Assembly (NCBI GenBank): GCA_041675285.1
Contig: JBAYTZ010000012.1
Coordinates: forward strand, 45,597 to 109,596
Direction: 5' to 3'
Origin: Candidatus Delongbacteria bacterium
Lineage (GTDB): Bacteria; CAIWAD01
Length of the DNA stretch: 64,000 bases
Part shown: positions 15,286 through 23,661 of the stretch, in pieces
Layout of the letters: every line of letters begins with the position of its first letter
Position numbering within the stretch: the first letter of the stretch is position 1
Position numbers and translations under genes: made by a program
Notes under the pieces: model-generated
Database searches by the model: none
Told to the model about the DNA's origin: nothing
Seen by the model: the letters and a program-made list of their open reading frames with translations, nothing else

Positions 15286-16059
15286 TCAGGGCAGACGGTA
15301 GACCACGGTCGTCGGAGCAACCTCGCCTTGCCAGTACAGGCGCCGCCACATCAGGTAGGGCGTGCCGTCGTGGTCGAAACGGGCCGTGGGGGCGGGATCC
15401 GTGCGCAGGATTTGGGCGCCCTTGGGCAGCCGCACTTTGCGCCAGACCAGGCGATCATCGGGAAAGTCGCCGGCGAAGCTTAAGGAAAGGCCTTCGGCGG
15501 TCTTGCGCACGCCCCCCTGGGCGCGGCGGCTGGTCAAGCGCGCCGATTCACCCGGCGCCACCGGCACCGCCAAGGCGATGGTCAGCATGCGCCGCTTGGC
15601 CTTGGGGTTTTCGGCCAGCCCGGGCTCGAGCTTGGTCTTCAGGCGATTTCCGAAACCATCCAGGTACTCCACGGCCAGGGCGCCCTCCGCTTCGTGGGGC
15701 GCGATGCCGAAGCTCACCTCGGTGAGGGCCTGCGGTCCCGGGTTGCTGATGTCGAAACTATCCCAGGCCAGCACACTACCATCGCTGCGCACCTCTTCGT
15801 ACTTGTGCAGACTGCGCAGATTCTCCGGCTTCGTGGCTGCGCTCAGGTCGCCCTTGCGGCCGTCCACGGTCTGGATCTCATCCTCGCCGAGTTCCAGCAG
15901 TTCGGCCCCGGACTGAAGCAGGTAGCTACCCGGCGTGATCCGCACCAGTTGGCCCTTAATGGTCTTGCCGCTCGCGAGTTGCACACTGTGCTGCGGGGGC
16001 GTCGCCAGCGCCAGCGTTGCCGCCAGCGCCAGCATCAGGCTCATCGACAAATACCGCAT
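15286..16059 (-). CDS. Secreted protein of unknown function in an ECF sigma operon
   Basis: This 257-aa protein has a clear signal peptide (MRYLSMSLMLALAATLALATPP), then a short SH3-like/PEGA-like 'VQLASGKTIKGQLVRITPGSYLLQSGAELLELGEDEIQTVDG' segment similar in style to Hfq/SH3-type 'sequestering' domains, and a beta-rich C-terminal half. No enzyme motif is seen. The ATG at 16059 has GGAGGAGAG just upstream and starts two bases after the anti-sigma stop. It is probably an envelope protein controlled by, or sensed through, the sigma/anti-sigma pair. Confidence 0.75.
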   Translation of the reverse strand: MRYLSMSLMLALAATLALATPPQHSVQLASGKTIKGQLVRITPGSYLLQSGAELLELGEDEIQTVDGRKGDLSAATKPENLRSLHKYEEVRSDGSVLAWDSFDISNPGPQALTEVSFGIAPHEAEGALAVEYLDGFGNRLKTKLEPGLAENPKAKRRMLTIALAVPVAPGESARLTSRRAQGGVRKTAEGLSLSFAGDFPDDRLVWRKVRLPKGAQILRTDPAPTARFDHDGTPYLMWRRLYWQGEVAPTTVVYRLP

Positions 16060-16060
16060 T

Positions 16061-16486
16061 TCACTCTCCTCCCATGTTGAAATAGCCATCGGGCAGCTCC
16101 AGTCGGCCGGGAGCCAGCTCGCGCACCACGCCCACCCGCTCGCCCAGGCGCGGGGCGGTCACCAACCCGCGGGACCCGGCGGGACGGATCAGGCCCGTCT
16201 CGTCCGCGCCGGGTCCACTTAGCCGGAACACCATCAGCGCCAGCACGGCCGCGGCTGCCAGGGCCAGCCAGCGGCGCCGCCTCGGCCGGGCCAGCGGAAT
16301 GGACAATCCCGCGGGCAGCTCGCCCAGCGCGGCCCGGGCCAATTCGCGCAGGGCCAGCCGCTGCTCCTGCAAGTGGCGCAGTTCCGGATCCGCCGCACAT
16401 TCTTGTCGGAAAGCCTCGGCTGCCGCCGGCTCCAGCTCGCCATCCAGGTAGGCCTCCAGCTCGATGGGCCAGTTTTCACGCGCCAT
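16061..16486 (-). CDS. Anti-sigma factor-like membrane protein
   Basis: The 141-aa protein begins MARENWPIELEAYLDGELEPAAAEAFRQEC and continues DPELRHLQEQRLALREL, the usual anti-sigma (zf-HC2-like) N-terminal helix bundle ending in a transmembrane segment at about 83-95 (WLALAAAAVLALMVF). The zinc-binding HxxxCxxC of classical anti-sigma factors is missing; only one Cys remains. The start overlaps the end of the sigma gene by 11 bases. Role inferred from arrangement and the YLDGELE motif. Confidence 0.75.
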   Translation of the reverse strand: MARENWPIELEAYLDGELEPAAAEAFRQECAADPELRHLQEQRLALRELARAALGELPAGLSIPLARPRRRRWLALAAAAVLALMVFRLSGPGADETGLIRPAGSRGLVTAPRLGERVGVVRELAPGRLELPDGYFNMGGE

Positions 16487-16994
16487 GACCGCGTCTCCTC
16501 AGTTCGATTTGCAGCCGCCGGACGGCGTGGTGCTTGCGCGAGGCCACGGTGCCGACGCTGATTCCCAGCACAGCGGCCACCTCCAGGTAGCGCAACCCTT
16601 CGATTTCCGTCAGGTGGAAGACCGTGCGCTGTTCCTCCGACAAGCCGGCCAGCGCCGCGCGCAGGTCCGCCCGCAGGTCCTTCGCCTCCAGTCGCCGATC
16701 CGGCCACTCTGCCTCCGGCGCCAACGCTGTTTCAGCCAGATCCTGATTCTCGCCCAGCGCCATCACCACGCGTTGCCGGACAGTCCGGTGCCGCAAGTGG
16801 GACAAGCCAAGGTTCCGCGCGACGGTGAACACCAGCGCCAGGCCCGCGCCGGGCTGGTCGTGCAGCTTGAGCAGGAGGTCCTGGGTCAGGTCGCGTGCCG
16901 CGTCGGCGTCCCCCACCAACGAGCGCAGGTAGCGATAGACCCGTCCGGCAAGCTGGACCGTGCTCGGCGCGCGGGGCTCGGAATTCTCTGGCAA
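16476..16994 (-). CDS. ECF-type RNA polymerase sigma factor
   Basis: The product is a 172-aa group IV sigma factor. Region 2 reads VYRYLRSLVGDADAARDLTQDLLLKLHDQ...VFTVARNLGLSHLRHRT, and region 4 reads LAGLSEEQRTVFHLTEIEGLRYLEVAAVLGISVGTVASRKHHAVRRLQ, ending in RRRGHGA. The best start is TTG 16994, eight bases after GAGG; the frame is open far upstream without better signals. It overlaps the anti-sigma gene by 11 bases, so sigma, anti-sigma and a secreted protein form a three-gene operon. What it regulates cannot be read from the sequence. Confidence 0.88.
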   Translation of the reverse strand: MPENSEPRAPSTVQLAGRVYRYLRSLVGDADAARDLTQDLLLKLHDQPGAGLALVFTVARNLGLSHLRHRTVRQRVVMALGENQDLAETALAPEAEWPDRRLEAKDLRADLRAALAGLSEEQRTVFHLTEIEGLRYLEVAAVLGISVGTVASRKHHAVRRLQIELRRRGHGA

Positions 16995-17255
16995 AACGAC
17001 GACCTCACTTGCTTGCTCATAGGAAAGGACGCGGGTCGGCGGATTTTCTTCAATCCGCGGGGCAGGGTCGGCGCCCGCGGGCCCGCGCAGGGGCCTCCCG
17101 TGTCCAGCGCTCTTGACAAGATCCTCGCATCTACCGAAACTGCAATCACTTCCAGGCGCCGGGTTCCGCCAAGTCCCCGCCGCCCCGCGCCAGGTCCCCG
17201 CTGGCGGCACTTCGAACAACCAGCGCGACAGGCATCCAAGGGTCGGGAGGCTCAG

Positions 17256-17471
17256 GTGTCGTGGTTCAACGTCAACCGTCCCAAGACGGTGAAGCCGGGC
17301 CGGAAGGAGCGCCCTTCCGGCAAGGGCGGCTCGGCCTTTATCCGTGCCAAGGAGCCGCGCACACTGCCCGGATTCCCGGACGCCCCGGATGACCGACAGG
17401 CCCCCGCGCGCGAGCCCCGCCCCCCGGCGCAATCGCCCCCCGACGCCCCCGACGGCAACGTGTTCCGCTGA
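17256..17471 (+). CDS. Small basic/proline-rich protein of unknown function
   Basis: This 71-aa frame starts at GTG 17256, five bases after GGGAGG. Its N-terminal half is strongly basic (MSWFNVNRPKTVKPGRKERP, then SGKGGSAFIRAKEP) and its C-terminal half is proline- and aspartate-rich. It lies between the divergent sigma operon and rubrerythrin. The good ribosome-binding site supports it; no family is recognised. The gap before it (16995-17255) holds nothing certain beyond the presumed divergent promoters. Confidence 0.45.
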   Translation: MSWFNVNRPKTVKPGRKERPSGKGGSAFIRAKEPRTLPGFPDAPDDRQAPAREPRPPAQSPPDAPDGNVFR

Positions 17472-17574
17472 TCCTCCTCCCGCAGTGCTTCCGCCCGCTC
17501 TTCCGCGCCCCTGCTTTGCCACATTTCCGCGGCCGCGGGAACCCCTGTCCGTGGCCCATCCAACAGGAGACAGC

Positions 17575-18072
17575 ATGAGCGACACCACCCACGACCTGAA
17601 GGAGGCCTTCGGCGGCGAGAGCCAGGCCAACCAGAAGTACCGGGCCTTCGCCCGGCAGGCGGACAAGGACGGTTTCCCCAACGTGGCCCGGCTGTTCCGC
17701 ACCACGGCGGAGGCGGAGCGCATCCACGCGGAAGGCCACCTGGCCTCCCTGGGCGGCATCCAGGGCACGGCGGAAAACCTGCAGGTCGCCATCGACGGCG
17801 AGACCTTTGAGTTCGAGAGCATGTATCCGCCCATGCTGGAGCGCGCGTTGGCGGCTGGCCACAAGGCCGCGCGGATGTTCAAGTTCGCCGTGGAGGCGGA
17901 GGCCGTGCACGCCCGGCTCTACCAGGCGGCGCTGGAGGCCGTGCGCCAGGGCCGGGACCTGGAGGCCAGCGAGTTCTATCTCTGCCCGGTCTGCGGCCAC
18001 ATCGAGTTCGGCAAGCCCGACGCCTCCTGTCCGATCTGCGGCGCCAAGGCCGCGGCCTACGTCCAGGTCTAG
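17575..18072 (+). CDS. Rubrerythrin
   Basis: The 165-aa protein has a ferritin-like diiron domain (LKEAFGGESQANQKYRAFA with Glu ligands, EAERIHAEGHL, EAEAVHARLY) followed by a C-terminal rubredoxin-like zinc/iron finger CPVCGH...CPICGAK. Rubrerythrins reduce peroxide in anaerobes and microaerophiles. The ATG at 17575 has AGGAGA 6 bases upstream. Its presence suggests an oxygen-sensitive lifestyle. The HIT gene follows after four bases and may be co-transcribed. Confidence 0.92.
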   Translation: MSDTTHDLKEAFGGESQANQKYRAFARQADKDGFPNVARLFRTTAEAERIHAEGHLASLGGIQGTAENLQVAIDGETFEFESMYPPMLERALAAGHKAARMFKFAVEAEAVHARLYQAALEAVRQGRDLEASEFYLCPVCGHIEFGKPDASCPICGAKAAAYVQV

Positions 18073-18076
18073 CCGC

Positions 18077-18538
18077 GTGACACAAGCACGCGACGCGGAT
18101 CCCGGACGGCTCTGGCAGGACGAGTTCTGTCGTGTCACAGCCGCGGACTTTTGCGCCTGGCCGGGCTATCTGATTCTGCGCCTGGTCGGGCCGGAGCGGT
18201 CGCTGGGCGGGCTCTCCGCCGCCGAGGCCGCCGCGCTGGGTGCCACACTGGCCCGCACGGCGCGCGCACTGGAGCGGGCCACGGGCGCCGAGCGGGTCTA
18301 CTTGTTGTCCTTCGCGGAGGTGGATCGGCAGCTGCATTTCCACCTGTTGCCCCGGACGCGCCTGCTGGCGAACTGGTGGGCTGCCTCGTGCGGGCAGGAC
18401 CCGGCGGCGGCCGTGGATGGGCCGGCCCTGTTCCAGTGGGTGCGCGCCACTTGTCTCACGGCGGCGGATCTGCCCGCCGGCGCGCCGGCGCGGGATGAGA
18501 TCCTGGCGGATTTGCGGCGCGAGTTGGCCTCTTTGTGA
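18077..18538 (+). CDS. HIT-family (histidine triad) protein
   Basis: The 153-aa protein is of the HIT superfamily of nucleotide hydrolases/transferases, with the hallmark LHFHLLPRT (HxHxxP form) about two thirds along, preceded by 'ERVYLLSFAEVDRQ'. The N-terminal 'DEFCRV...FCAWPGYLILRLV' is the usual first part of a HIT fold. The third His of the strict HxHxHxx triad is replaced by Leu-Pro, as in some galactose-1-phosphate-transferase-like relatives. The start is GTG 18077, four bases after the rubrerythrin stop. Confidence 0.7.
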   Translation: MTQARDADPGRLWQDEFCRVTAADFCAWPGYLILRLVGPERSLGGLSAAEAAALGATLARTARALERATGAERVYLLSFAEVDRQLHFHLLPRTRLLANWWAASCGQDPAAAVDGPALFQWVRATCLTAADLPAGAPARDEILADLRRELASL

Positions 18539-18572
18539 TACACGAATGGCGGGCAGCAAATCGGAGGAGCCC

Positions 18573-19634
18573 ATGAGGGCCGTCGTCATTCCCCGCCACG
18601 GCGGACCGGAAGTGCTTGAGCTGCGCGAATGGCCGCGACCGGCGGCGCCGGGTCCGGGTCAGGTGCGCGTGTCCGTCCGGGCCGTGGGCCTGAATCACCT
18701 GGACCTCTGGGTGCGCCGCGGCCATCCGGGGCTCCACGTGGAGCTGCCCTTCATTCCGGGCAGCGATCTGGCCGGCGTGGTGGAGTCCGTGGGCGAGGGC
18801 GTGACCCGTGTGCGGGCCGGGCAATCCGTGGTGGCCTATCCGGCCCTCTTCTGCCATCAGTGCGCGGCCTGTCTGGCCGGACGCCAGAACCACTGCCGCA
18901 GCTACGCCATCCTGGGCGAGAACACCCCCGGCGGCCTGTGCGACGAGATCGTGCTGCCCGAACGCAACCTCTTTGCCCTGCCCGAGGGCCTGAGCTTCGC
19001 CCAGGGCGCGGCCTTTCCCCTGGCCTGGCTCACCAGTTGGCACATGCTGACTCGCAAGGTCGTCCTGAAGCCCGGCGACTGGGTGCTGATCCAGGCCGCG
19101 GCCAGCGGCACGGGCGTGGCCGCCCTGCAAATCGCCCGGCTCTTCGGCGCGCGGGTGATCGCCACGGCGGGCAGCGACGAGAAGTGCCGGCGCCTGCTCG
19201 AGTTGGGCGCCGAACACGTGGTCAACCTTCGCTCCGGCGAGTTGCGGGCCCGGGTCAAGGCGGTCACCGGCGGGCTGGGTTGCGCCGTGGTGCTGGACCA
19301 CCTGGGGGCCGAGACTTTCACCCAGTCCCTGGGCTGCCTGGCCCGCGAAGGCAGCTACCTGACCTGCGGCGGCACCACGGGGCCGGAGCTGCGCTTCGAC
19401 GTGCGCCACCTTTTCATCAAACACCAGCGGATCATCGGGTCCACCATGGGCGACGTGGGGGATTTCCAGTCCGTGTTGGCGCACATGGGCCCGCCGCCGG
19501 CCGCGGGCGCCCCGCTCCGCGGGCTCTGGCCCGTCGTGCACCGGGAGTTTTCGCTGGCCCAGGTGTCCCAGGCCCACGCCGAACTGGAAAACCGGCAGGC
19601 CAGTGGAAAGATTGTCGTGAACTTGGAACTCTGA
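18573..19634 (+). CDS. Zinc-type alcohol dehydrogenase / quinone oxidoreductase-like protein
   Basis: This 353-aa medium-chain dehydrogenase/reductase has an N-terminal GroES-like domain (MRAVVIPRHGGPEVLELREW...GLNHLDLWVRRG), a structural zinc loop CHQCAACLAGRQNHC (about 95-109) and a Rossmann nucleotide-binding domain with AAASGTGVAALQIA. It reads like the quinone oxidoreductase/crotonyl-CoA reductase-like branch, probably using NADPH. The substrate is unknown. The ATG at 18573 follows GGAGGAGCCC. A terminator follows at 19679. Confidence 0.85.
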   Translation: MRAVVIPRHGGPEVLELREWPRPAAPGPGQVRVSVRAVGLNHLDLWVRRGHPGLHVELPFIPGSDLAGVVESVGEGVTRVRAGQSVVAYPALFCHQCAACLAGRQNHCRSYAILGENTPGGLCDEIVLPERNLFALPEGLSFAQGAAFPLAWLTSWHMLTRKVVLKPGDWVLIQAAASGTGVAALQIARLFGARVIATAGSDEKCRRLLELGAEHVVNLRSGELRARVKAVTGGLGCAVVLDHLGAETFTQSLGCLAREGSYLTCGGTTGPELRFDVRHLFIKHQRIIGSTMGDVGDFQSVLAHMGPPPAAGAPLRGLWPVVHREFSLAQVSQAHAELENRQASGKIVVNLEL

Positions 19635-19678
19635 ATCGCCGAGACGGCAGTTCTGTGATGAGACATTTCTCTTTGCCC

Positions 19679-19708
19679 AAGCCGCTCATTAACTTGAGCG
19701 GCTTTTTT
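19679..19708 (+). terminator. Intrinsic terminator after the MDR oxidoreductase
   Basis: AAGCCGCTCA and its complement TGAGCGGCTT enclose a 6-base loop and are followed by a run of six T. Confidence 0.85.
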
Positions 19709-19755
19709 CATGCAAGCCATGGTTCTATAGATGGATGGATAGGAGGGTACCGACC

Positions 19756-21558
19756 ATGAGGGGAACCAAGTTGATGACCGTCCGGGCCACGCTCTTGACG
19801 CTCATCATCTTCACCCTGGCCACGGGCTGTGGCAAGAATCTGGAGAGCGCGGTCGCCACCGTGGGCGACGAGACGATCACCCTGCAGGACCTGCGCGACG
19901 AGATGGTGCGCCAGTTCCGCACGGAGCGCGAAGCCGCACGCAAGCCGCTGGAAGTCCGGGAAAAGGCCCTGGAATCCCTGGTGGAGCGGCGCCTGAAGGT
20001 GGCCGGCGCCCGGGCCGACGGCTATTTCGACAAGCCCGAGATCAAGGAGCGCGAGGAAAGCCTGCTCTCCGAGGCAATGATCAACCGGCTCTTCGAGATC
20101 GAGATCCTGGACAAGGTGATCACGGAATCGGTGCTCAAGGAGACCTACGACAAGCAGGGAACGGAAGTCCAGGCCGCGCACATCCTGTTGCGCTGGACGC
20201 CGGACAGCGCGGCCGTGCGCCAGCGGGCCCAGGAGATCGCCCAGGAGATCAAGGGCGGACTGGCCTTCGATCAGGCGGCGGAGAAGTACACCGAAGAGCC
20301 AAACGGCAAGGAGCGCAAGGGCGACCTGGGCTGGTTCAGCTGGGGCCGGATGGTCACCTCCTTCCAGGACGCCTGCTGGGCCTTGAAGGAAGGCGAAGTG
20401 TCCGCGCCGGTGGAGACCAACTTCGGCGTGCACCTGATCCACTTGACGGGACGGCGCCAGGTGGAGAACCGGCCGCCCTTCGAGGAGCAGAAAGAGACGC
20501 TGAAGGAGATGTGCCGCAACGCCATGGGCGAACAGGTCATGGCGTCCGGCAACGCCTATCTCGACGCGCTGAAGGCGGATTTGAAGTACACGCGCGACGA
20601 GGCCAAGGCCCAGCGCCTGCTGACCGACATCCAGGCCAACATGCAGCCGGAGCGCAAGCTGCAGGAAATCCTGACCAGCTTGGCGGACGGCGCCTGGAAG
20701 GGCCAGGAGCTGGCCACCTGGAAGGGCGGCGCGCTGGATCTGCCCGCCCTGGCCAAGGGCCTGGAGCGCAACTTCCGGCCGGCCTCTTCGCTGACCACGG
20801 CCAAGGACGTGCTGGACATGATCGACAACGCGGCCATCGTCCCCATGCTGACCCTGCGCGCCAAGGACAAGAACCTGGACGCCGACAAGGACGTCAAGAA
20901 GAACGTCAAGCAGCAGATCGAGAACATGGTGGTGATGACCTACGAGCGCGAGAAGATCAAGGGCACCATCAACATCACCGAGGAGCAGATCGCGGCCTGG
21001 TTCACGGGTCATCCCGAGGACTACATGCATCCGCAGAAGGTCGTGGTGCAGGAAATCCTGGTGGCCGACAAGCAGTTGGCCGATGATCTGGCCGCCCGCG
21101 CCAAGAAGGGCGAAAACTTCGGCAAACTGGCCAAGCAGTACACCGAGCGCCCGGACCGCAAGGGCACGGACGGCACCCTGGAGCCCTTCCAGGCGGGCCG
21201 CTACGGCAAGATGGGCGAGGCGGCGTTCTCCATGAAGCCCGGCGACATCAGCGACCCCTTGCCCATCGGTCGCAATTGGTCGGTGATCAAGATCGTGGAA
21301 ATCCAGGCCCCCACGGCCAAGACCCTGGACGAGGCCCGGACCTCCATCCGCATGAAGCTGGAGCGCGAGGAGCGCACCACGCGGCACGACCAGTGGCGCG
21401 CGGAGATCGAGAAGAAGGTCAAGGTGGTCCTCTACAAGGAGAAGCTCACCCAGCTGTTCGCCGACATTGAGACCGAGGGCGACCAGCAGGCGGACGGCGG
21501 CGTGCCCGCCGGCAAGAAGAGCAAGAACGGCCGGCCCAAGCTGCCCGACGACTATTGA
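19756..21558 (+). CDS. Lipoprotein peptidyl-prolyl isomerase with two PpiC domains (PrsA/SurA-like)
   Basis: This 600-aa protein has a lipobox (LIIFTLATGC), so it is membrane-anchored outside the cytoplasm. A SurA-like N-terminal helical region (about 25-135) is followed by a first parvulin domain (VQAAHILLRW...KGDLGWFSWGRMV...GVHLIHLTGRR, about 135-240), a long helical linker and a second parvulin domain (VVVQEILVADKQ...FQAGRYGKMGEAAFSM...WSVIKIVEI). It would help fold exported or outer-membrane proteins. ATG 19756 lies nine bases after AGGAGGG; ATG 19774 is an alternative. Its own terminator follows at 21586. Confidence 0.9.
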   Translation: MRGTKLMTVRATLLTLIIFTLATGCGKNLESAVATVGDETITLQDLRDEMVRQFRTEREAARKPLEVREKALESLVERRLKVAGARADGYFDKPEIKEREESLLSEAMINRLFEIEILDKVITESVLKETYDKQGTEVQAAHILLRWTPDSAAVRQRAQEIAQEIKGGLAFDQAAEKYTEEPNGKERKGDLGWFSWGRMVTSFQDACWALKEGEVSAPVETNFGVHLIHLTGRRQVENRPPFEEQKETLKEMCRNAMGEQVMASGNAYLDALKADLKYTRDEAKAQRLLTDIQANMQPERKLQEILTSLADGAWKGQELATWKGGALDLPALAKGLERNFRPASSLTTAKDVLDMIDNAAIVPMLTLRAKDKNLDADKDVKKNVKQQIENMVVMTYEREKIKGTINITEEQIAAWFTGHPEDYMHPQKVVVQEILVADKQLADDLAARAKKGENFGKLAKQYTERPDRKGTDGTLEPFQAGRYGKMGEAAFSMKPGDISDPLPIGRNWSVIKIVEIQAPTAKTLDEARTSIRMKLEREERTTRHDQWRAEIEKKVKVVLYKEKLTQLFADIETEGDQQADGGVPAGKKSKNGRPKLPDDY

Positions 21559-21585
21559 TCCCTCGCCGGACAACCGACTCCCTCC

Positions 21586-21616
21586 AGCCCTCGCCCCGCG
21601 GCGGGGGCTTTTTTTA
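21586..21616 (+). terminator. Intrinsic terminator after the PpiC gene
   Basis: AGCCCTCGCC pairs with GGCGGGGGCT around CCGC, with one G-T pair, followed by seven T. Confidence 0.85.
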
Positions 21617-21678
21617 CGCCGCCTGTGGCCACCCGGGGGAGGGTTGGTTAGAACGGTTCAAATTTCCACCCCAATAGC

Positions 21679-21707
21679 TTGCGTGATCAGGCGCCGCGTG
21701 GTATGTT
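21679..21707 (+). promoter_or_regulatory. Possible promoter of the CHRD protein gene
   Basis: TTGCGT (21679-21684), 17 bases and TATGTT (21702-21707) face the gene at 21782, in a spacer that becomes AT-rich. Confidence 0.4.
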
Positions 21708-21781
21708 TATAGAGGACTAAAAAAGTCCACAAAAACACACAGTCGAACACGAACCGCACACCGCGCAACCCGGAGGGAATC

Positions 21782-22510
21782 ATGAAGAGTCTTCGCGCCC
21801 ACATGTTTGGCGGCATGCTGGCCCTGTTGCTGGCGACGTCGTCCGCCCTGGCCCAGGTTTTCACCGCCACCCTGGAAGGAACCCAGGAGGTTCCGCCCAA
21901 CGCCTCGCCCGCCACGGGCAGCATTCAGGCCGTGCTGACGGGAACCCAGCTGGTCGTCACGGGCTCCTTCGCCGGCCTGCTCGCCAACTACACGGCGTCC
22001 CACATCCACAATGCGCCCGCGGGCAGCAATGGATCCGTGGTGGTGGGCCTGACGCCGCAGCTGTCGTCCACCACGTCGGGAGATTATCTGGCGGCGTCCA
22101 ACACCTTCACCCTGACGCCGGCCCAAGTGACCAACCTGTTTGCCGGCAACTACTACGTCAACGTGCACTCCACCGTGCTGCCCGGCGGCGAGATCCGTGG
22201 CCAGCTGCGCATTCACGACGAGCCCGTCGGCGCTCACGAGGAGCCCGCCCGCTTCACGTTGCAGGCCAATGCGCCCAACCCCTTCAATCCGTCCACGCTC
22301 ATCCGCCTGAGCCTGGACGAGACGGGTCCGGCCCGCCTGGTGGTGCACAATCTGCTGGGCCAGCAGGTGGCCGTGCTGCTGAACGGCTTGCTGGAGCGGG
22401 GCGAACACGCCGTGACCTTTGACGCGGGCACCCTGCCCAGCGGCATGTACATCTACACATTGGAAGCCGGCGGGACGCGCGAGTCCCGTCGCATGTTGCT
22501 CGTTCGCTAG
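21782..22510 (+). CDS. Secreted CHRD-domain protein with C-terminal sorting domain
   Basis: The 242-aa protein has a signal peptide (to about Ala24) and a CHRD (chordin) domain from about 25 to 145 with the typical ATLEGTQEVPP, ASHIHNAPAGSNG and NVHSTVLPGGEIRGQL. It ends with a FlgD-Ig-like C-terminal domain of about 80 residues (NAPNPFNPSTLIRLSL...VVHNLLGQQVAVLL...SGMYIYTLEAGG...MLLVR). That tail is the type IX-style sorting/anchoring domain of FCB-group bacteria. It is probably a surface or extracellular protein. It has its own promoter candidate and a strong terminator. Confidence 0.88.
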   Translation: MKSLRAHMFGGMLALLLATSSALAQVFTATLEGTQEVPPNASPATGSIQAVLTGTQLVVTGSFAGLLANYTASHIHNAPAGSNGSVVVGLTPQLSSTTSGDYLAASNTFTLTPAQVTNLFAGNYYVNVHSTVLPGGEIRGQLRIHDEPVGAHEEPARFTLQANAPNPFNPSTLIRLSLDETGPARLVVHNLLGQQVAVLLNGLLERGEHAVTFDAGTLPSGMYIYTLEAGGTRESRRMLLVR

Positions 22511-22512
22511 TG

Positions 22513-22533
22513 GTCTGTCGCTGATCGACAGAC
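22513..22533 (+). repeat. Hairpin between CHRD gene stop and terminator
   Basis: GTCTGTCG and CGACAGAC form an 8-bp stem with a CTGAT loop. It may protect the transcript 3' end upstream of the terminator at 22560. Confidence 0.45.
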
Positions 22534-22559
22534 GCTGGTGGCGGGTTGTTGGGGGGGAT

Positions 22560-22593
22560 GGGCCGGTCCGCATGGTGGACCGGCCCTTTTTTT
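22560..22593 (+). terminator. Intrinsic terminator after the CHRD gene
   Basis: A 10-bp GGGCCGGTCC / GGACCGGCCC stem with a 7-base loop is followed by seven T. Confidence 0.9.
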
Positions 22594-22703
22594 GTCCGTC
22601 CCGGGGCTGCGGACGGGCGGAGTGCGCGAAAGCTCTTGCAAACCCGCCCGGCGATCGGCACCATCACACACGCGCCGATCACCTACGCCAGCCTCGAGGA
22701 AAC

Positions 22704-23276
22704 ATGAAGACACGTCGATGGGGATTGGGGCCGGGCCTCGCGGTGCTGGCTCTGCTGATCTTGCTGGGCTGTGGCGGGAAGGTGGACGAGCGGGCGGCCA
22801 AGGAGTTGGCGGCGCTGGGCCGGGATGTGTCCCTCACGGTCCTGCCGCCGGCGATCCGCAAAGGCGAGGAGCTCGGGTACTCGCCCCGGGAGGGTGCCCG
22901 GGTGATGGCTGGCCTGGTGGATCAGGGCCTGTTGTCGACCCGGCTGGGCGACGGCGAGGTCAGCCTGAGCCCTGGCTGGAAGGCCAGCCAGCGCGCCCTT
23001 TGGAAGCGGACCGTGCGCCAGTGCCGGGCCTGGTTGAAAAACCATCCGCAAAGCACGCCCCATGTGTTGTTCACCGAGTACCTGATGGGCACGCGGATGG
23101 TGGCCGCCGTGCACGTGCTGATCCTGGACAGCAACGGTCGGCTGGCCTATGGCCGCGCCCTGCACTCCAATGATCCGCTTTATGCCGAGATGGCGCCCAT
23201 CGGCGAAGGCGACTGCACGAATCTGGTGTTGAGCGCCCTCCGGGCGGGCTTGAACCTGTCCGGCAACGCTCGCTGA
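22704..23276 (+). CDS. Lipoprotein of unknown function
   Basis: The 190-aa protein has a lipobox signal (LALLILLGCGG). The mature part is mostly helical, with conserved-looking RQCRAWLKNHPQ and TEYLMGTRMVAAVHVLILDSNGRL. No known family was recognised. The ATG at 22704 follows GAGGAAAC. It is followed after 11 bases by a small membrane protein, so they may be an operon. Confidence 0.65.
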   Translation: MKTRRWGLGPGLAVLALLILLGCGGKVDERAAKELAALGRDVSLTVLPPAIRKGEELGYSPREGARVMAGLVDQGLLSTRLGDGEVSLSPGWKASQRALWKRTVRQCRAWLKNHPQSTPHVLFTEYLMGTRMVAAVHVLILDSNGRLAYGRALHSNDPLYAEMAPIGEGDCTNLVLSALRAGLNLSGNAR

Positions 23277-23287
23277 CGGGAGCTCCC

Positions 23288-23656
23288 ATGACGACCCAAA
23301 CCCGCATCCGCCTCGCCCCGGTGATCCTCTGTGCGCTCTACGCCGTGTTCCTGGCCGTGTTCGCGCTGGACGCCTTTGATCCGGACAAAGGCCGCTGGGC
23401 GCAATGGCTGGCCTTCGGCGTTCACCTGCTCCCCAGTGCGTTCATTTTGTTGGTGCTGATCCTGGCCTGGCGGCGCGAATGGGTGGGCAGCACGGTCTAC
23501 GCCGGATTGGGGTTGGGCTACGTGTTCATGTGGAAGGGGCACTGGCTGAGCGAGGTGCTGGTGGCCGGTCCGCTCTTCCTGATCAGCCTGCTCTTCCTGT
23601 GGTCCTGGAGGTTGCGCCGGCGGGAAGCGCGGCGCACCATCGCCAGCCAGCCCTAA
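23288..23656 (+). CDS. Small integral membrane protein
   Basis: The 122-aa protein has about four hydrophobic helices (VILCALYAVFLAVFAL, WLAFGVHLLPSAFILLVLILAW, VYAGLGLGYVFMW, VLVAGPLFLISLLFLWSW) and a basic C-terminus. It resembles the conserved-hypothetical 'DUF7670'-type membrane proteins of FCB bacteria, but that is only a likeness. It ends five bases from the convergent mfd gene. Confidence 0.7.
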   Translation: MTTQTRIRLAPVILCALYAVFLAVFALDAFDPDKGRWAQWLAFGVHLLPSAFILLVLILAWRREWVGSTVYAGLGLGYVFMWKGHWLSEVLVAGPLFLISLLFLWSWRLRRREARRTIASQP

Positions 23657-23661
23657 CGCCC

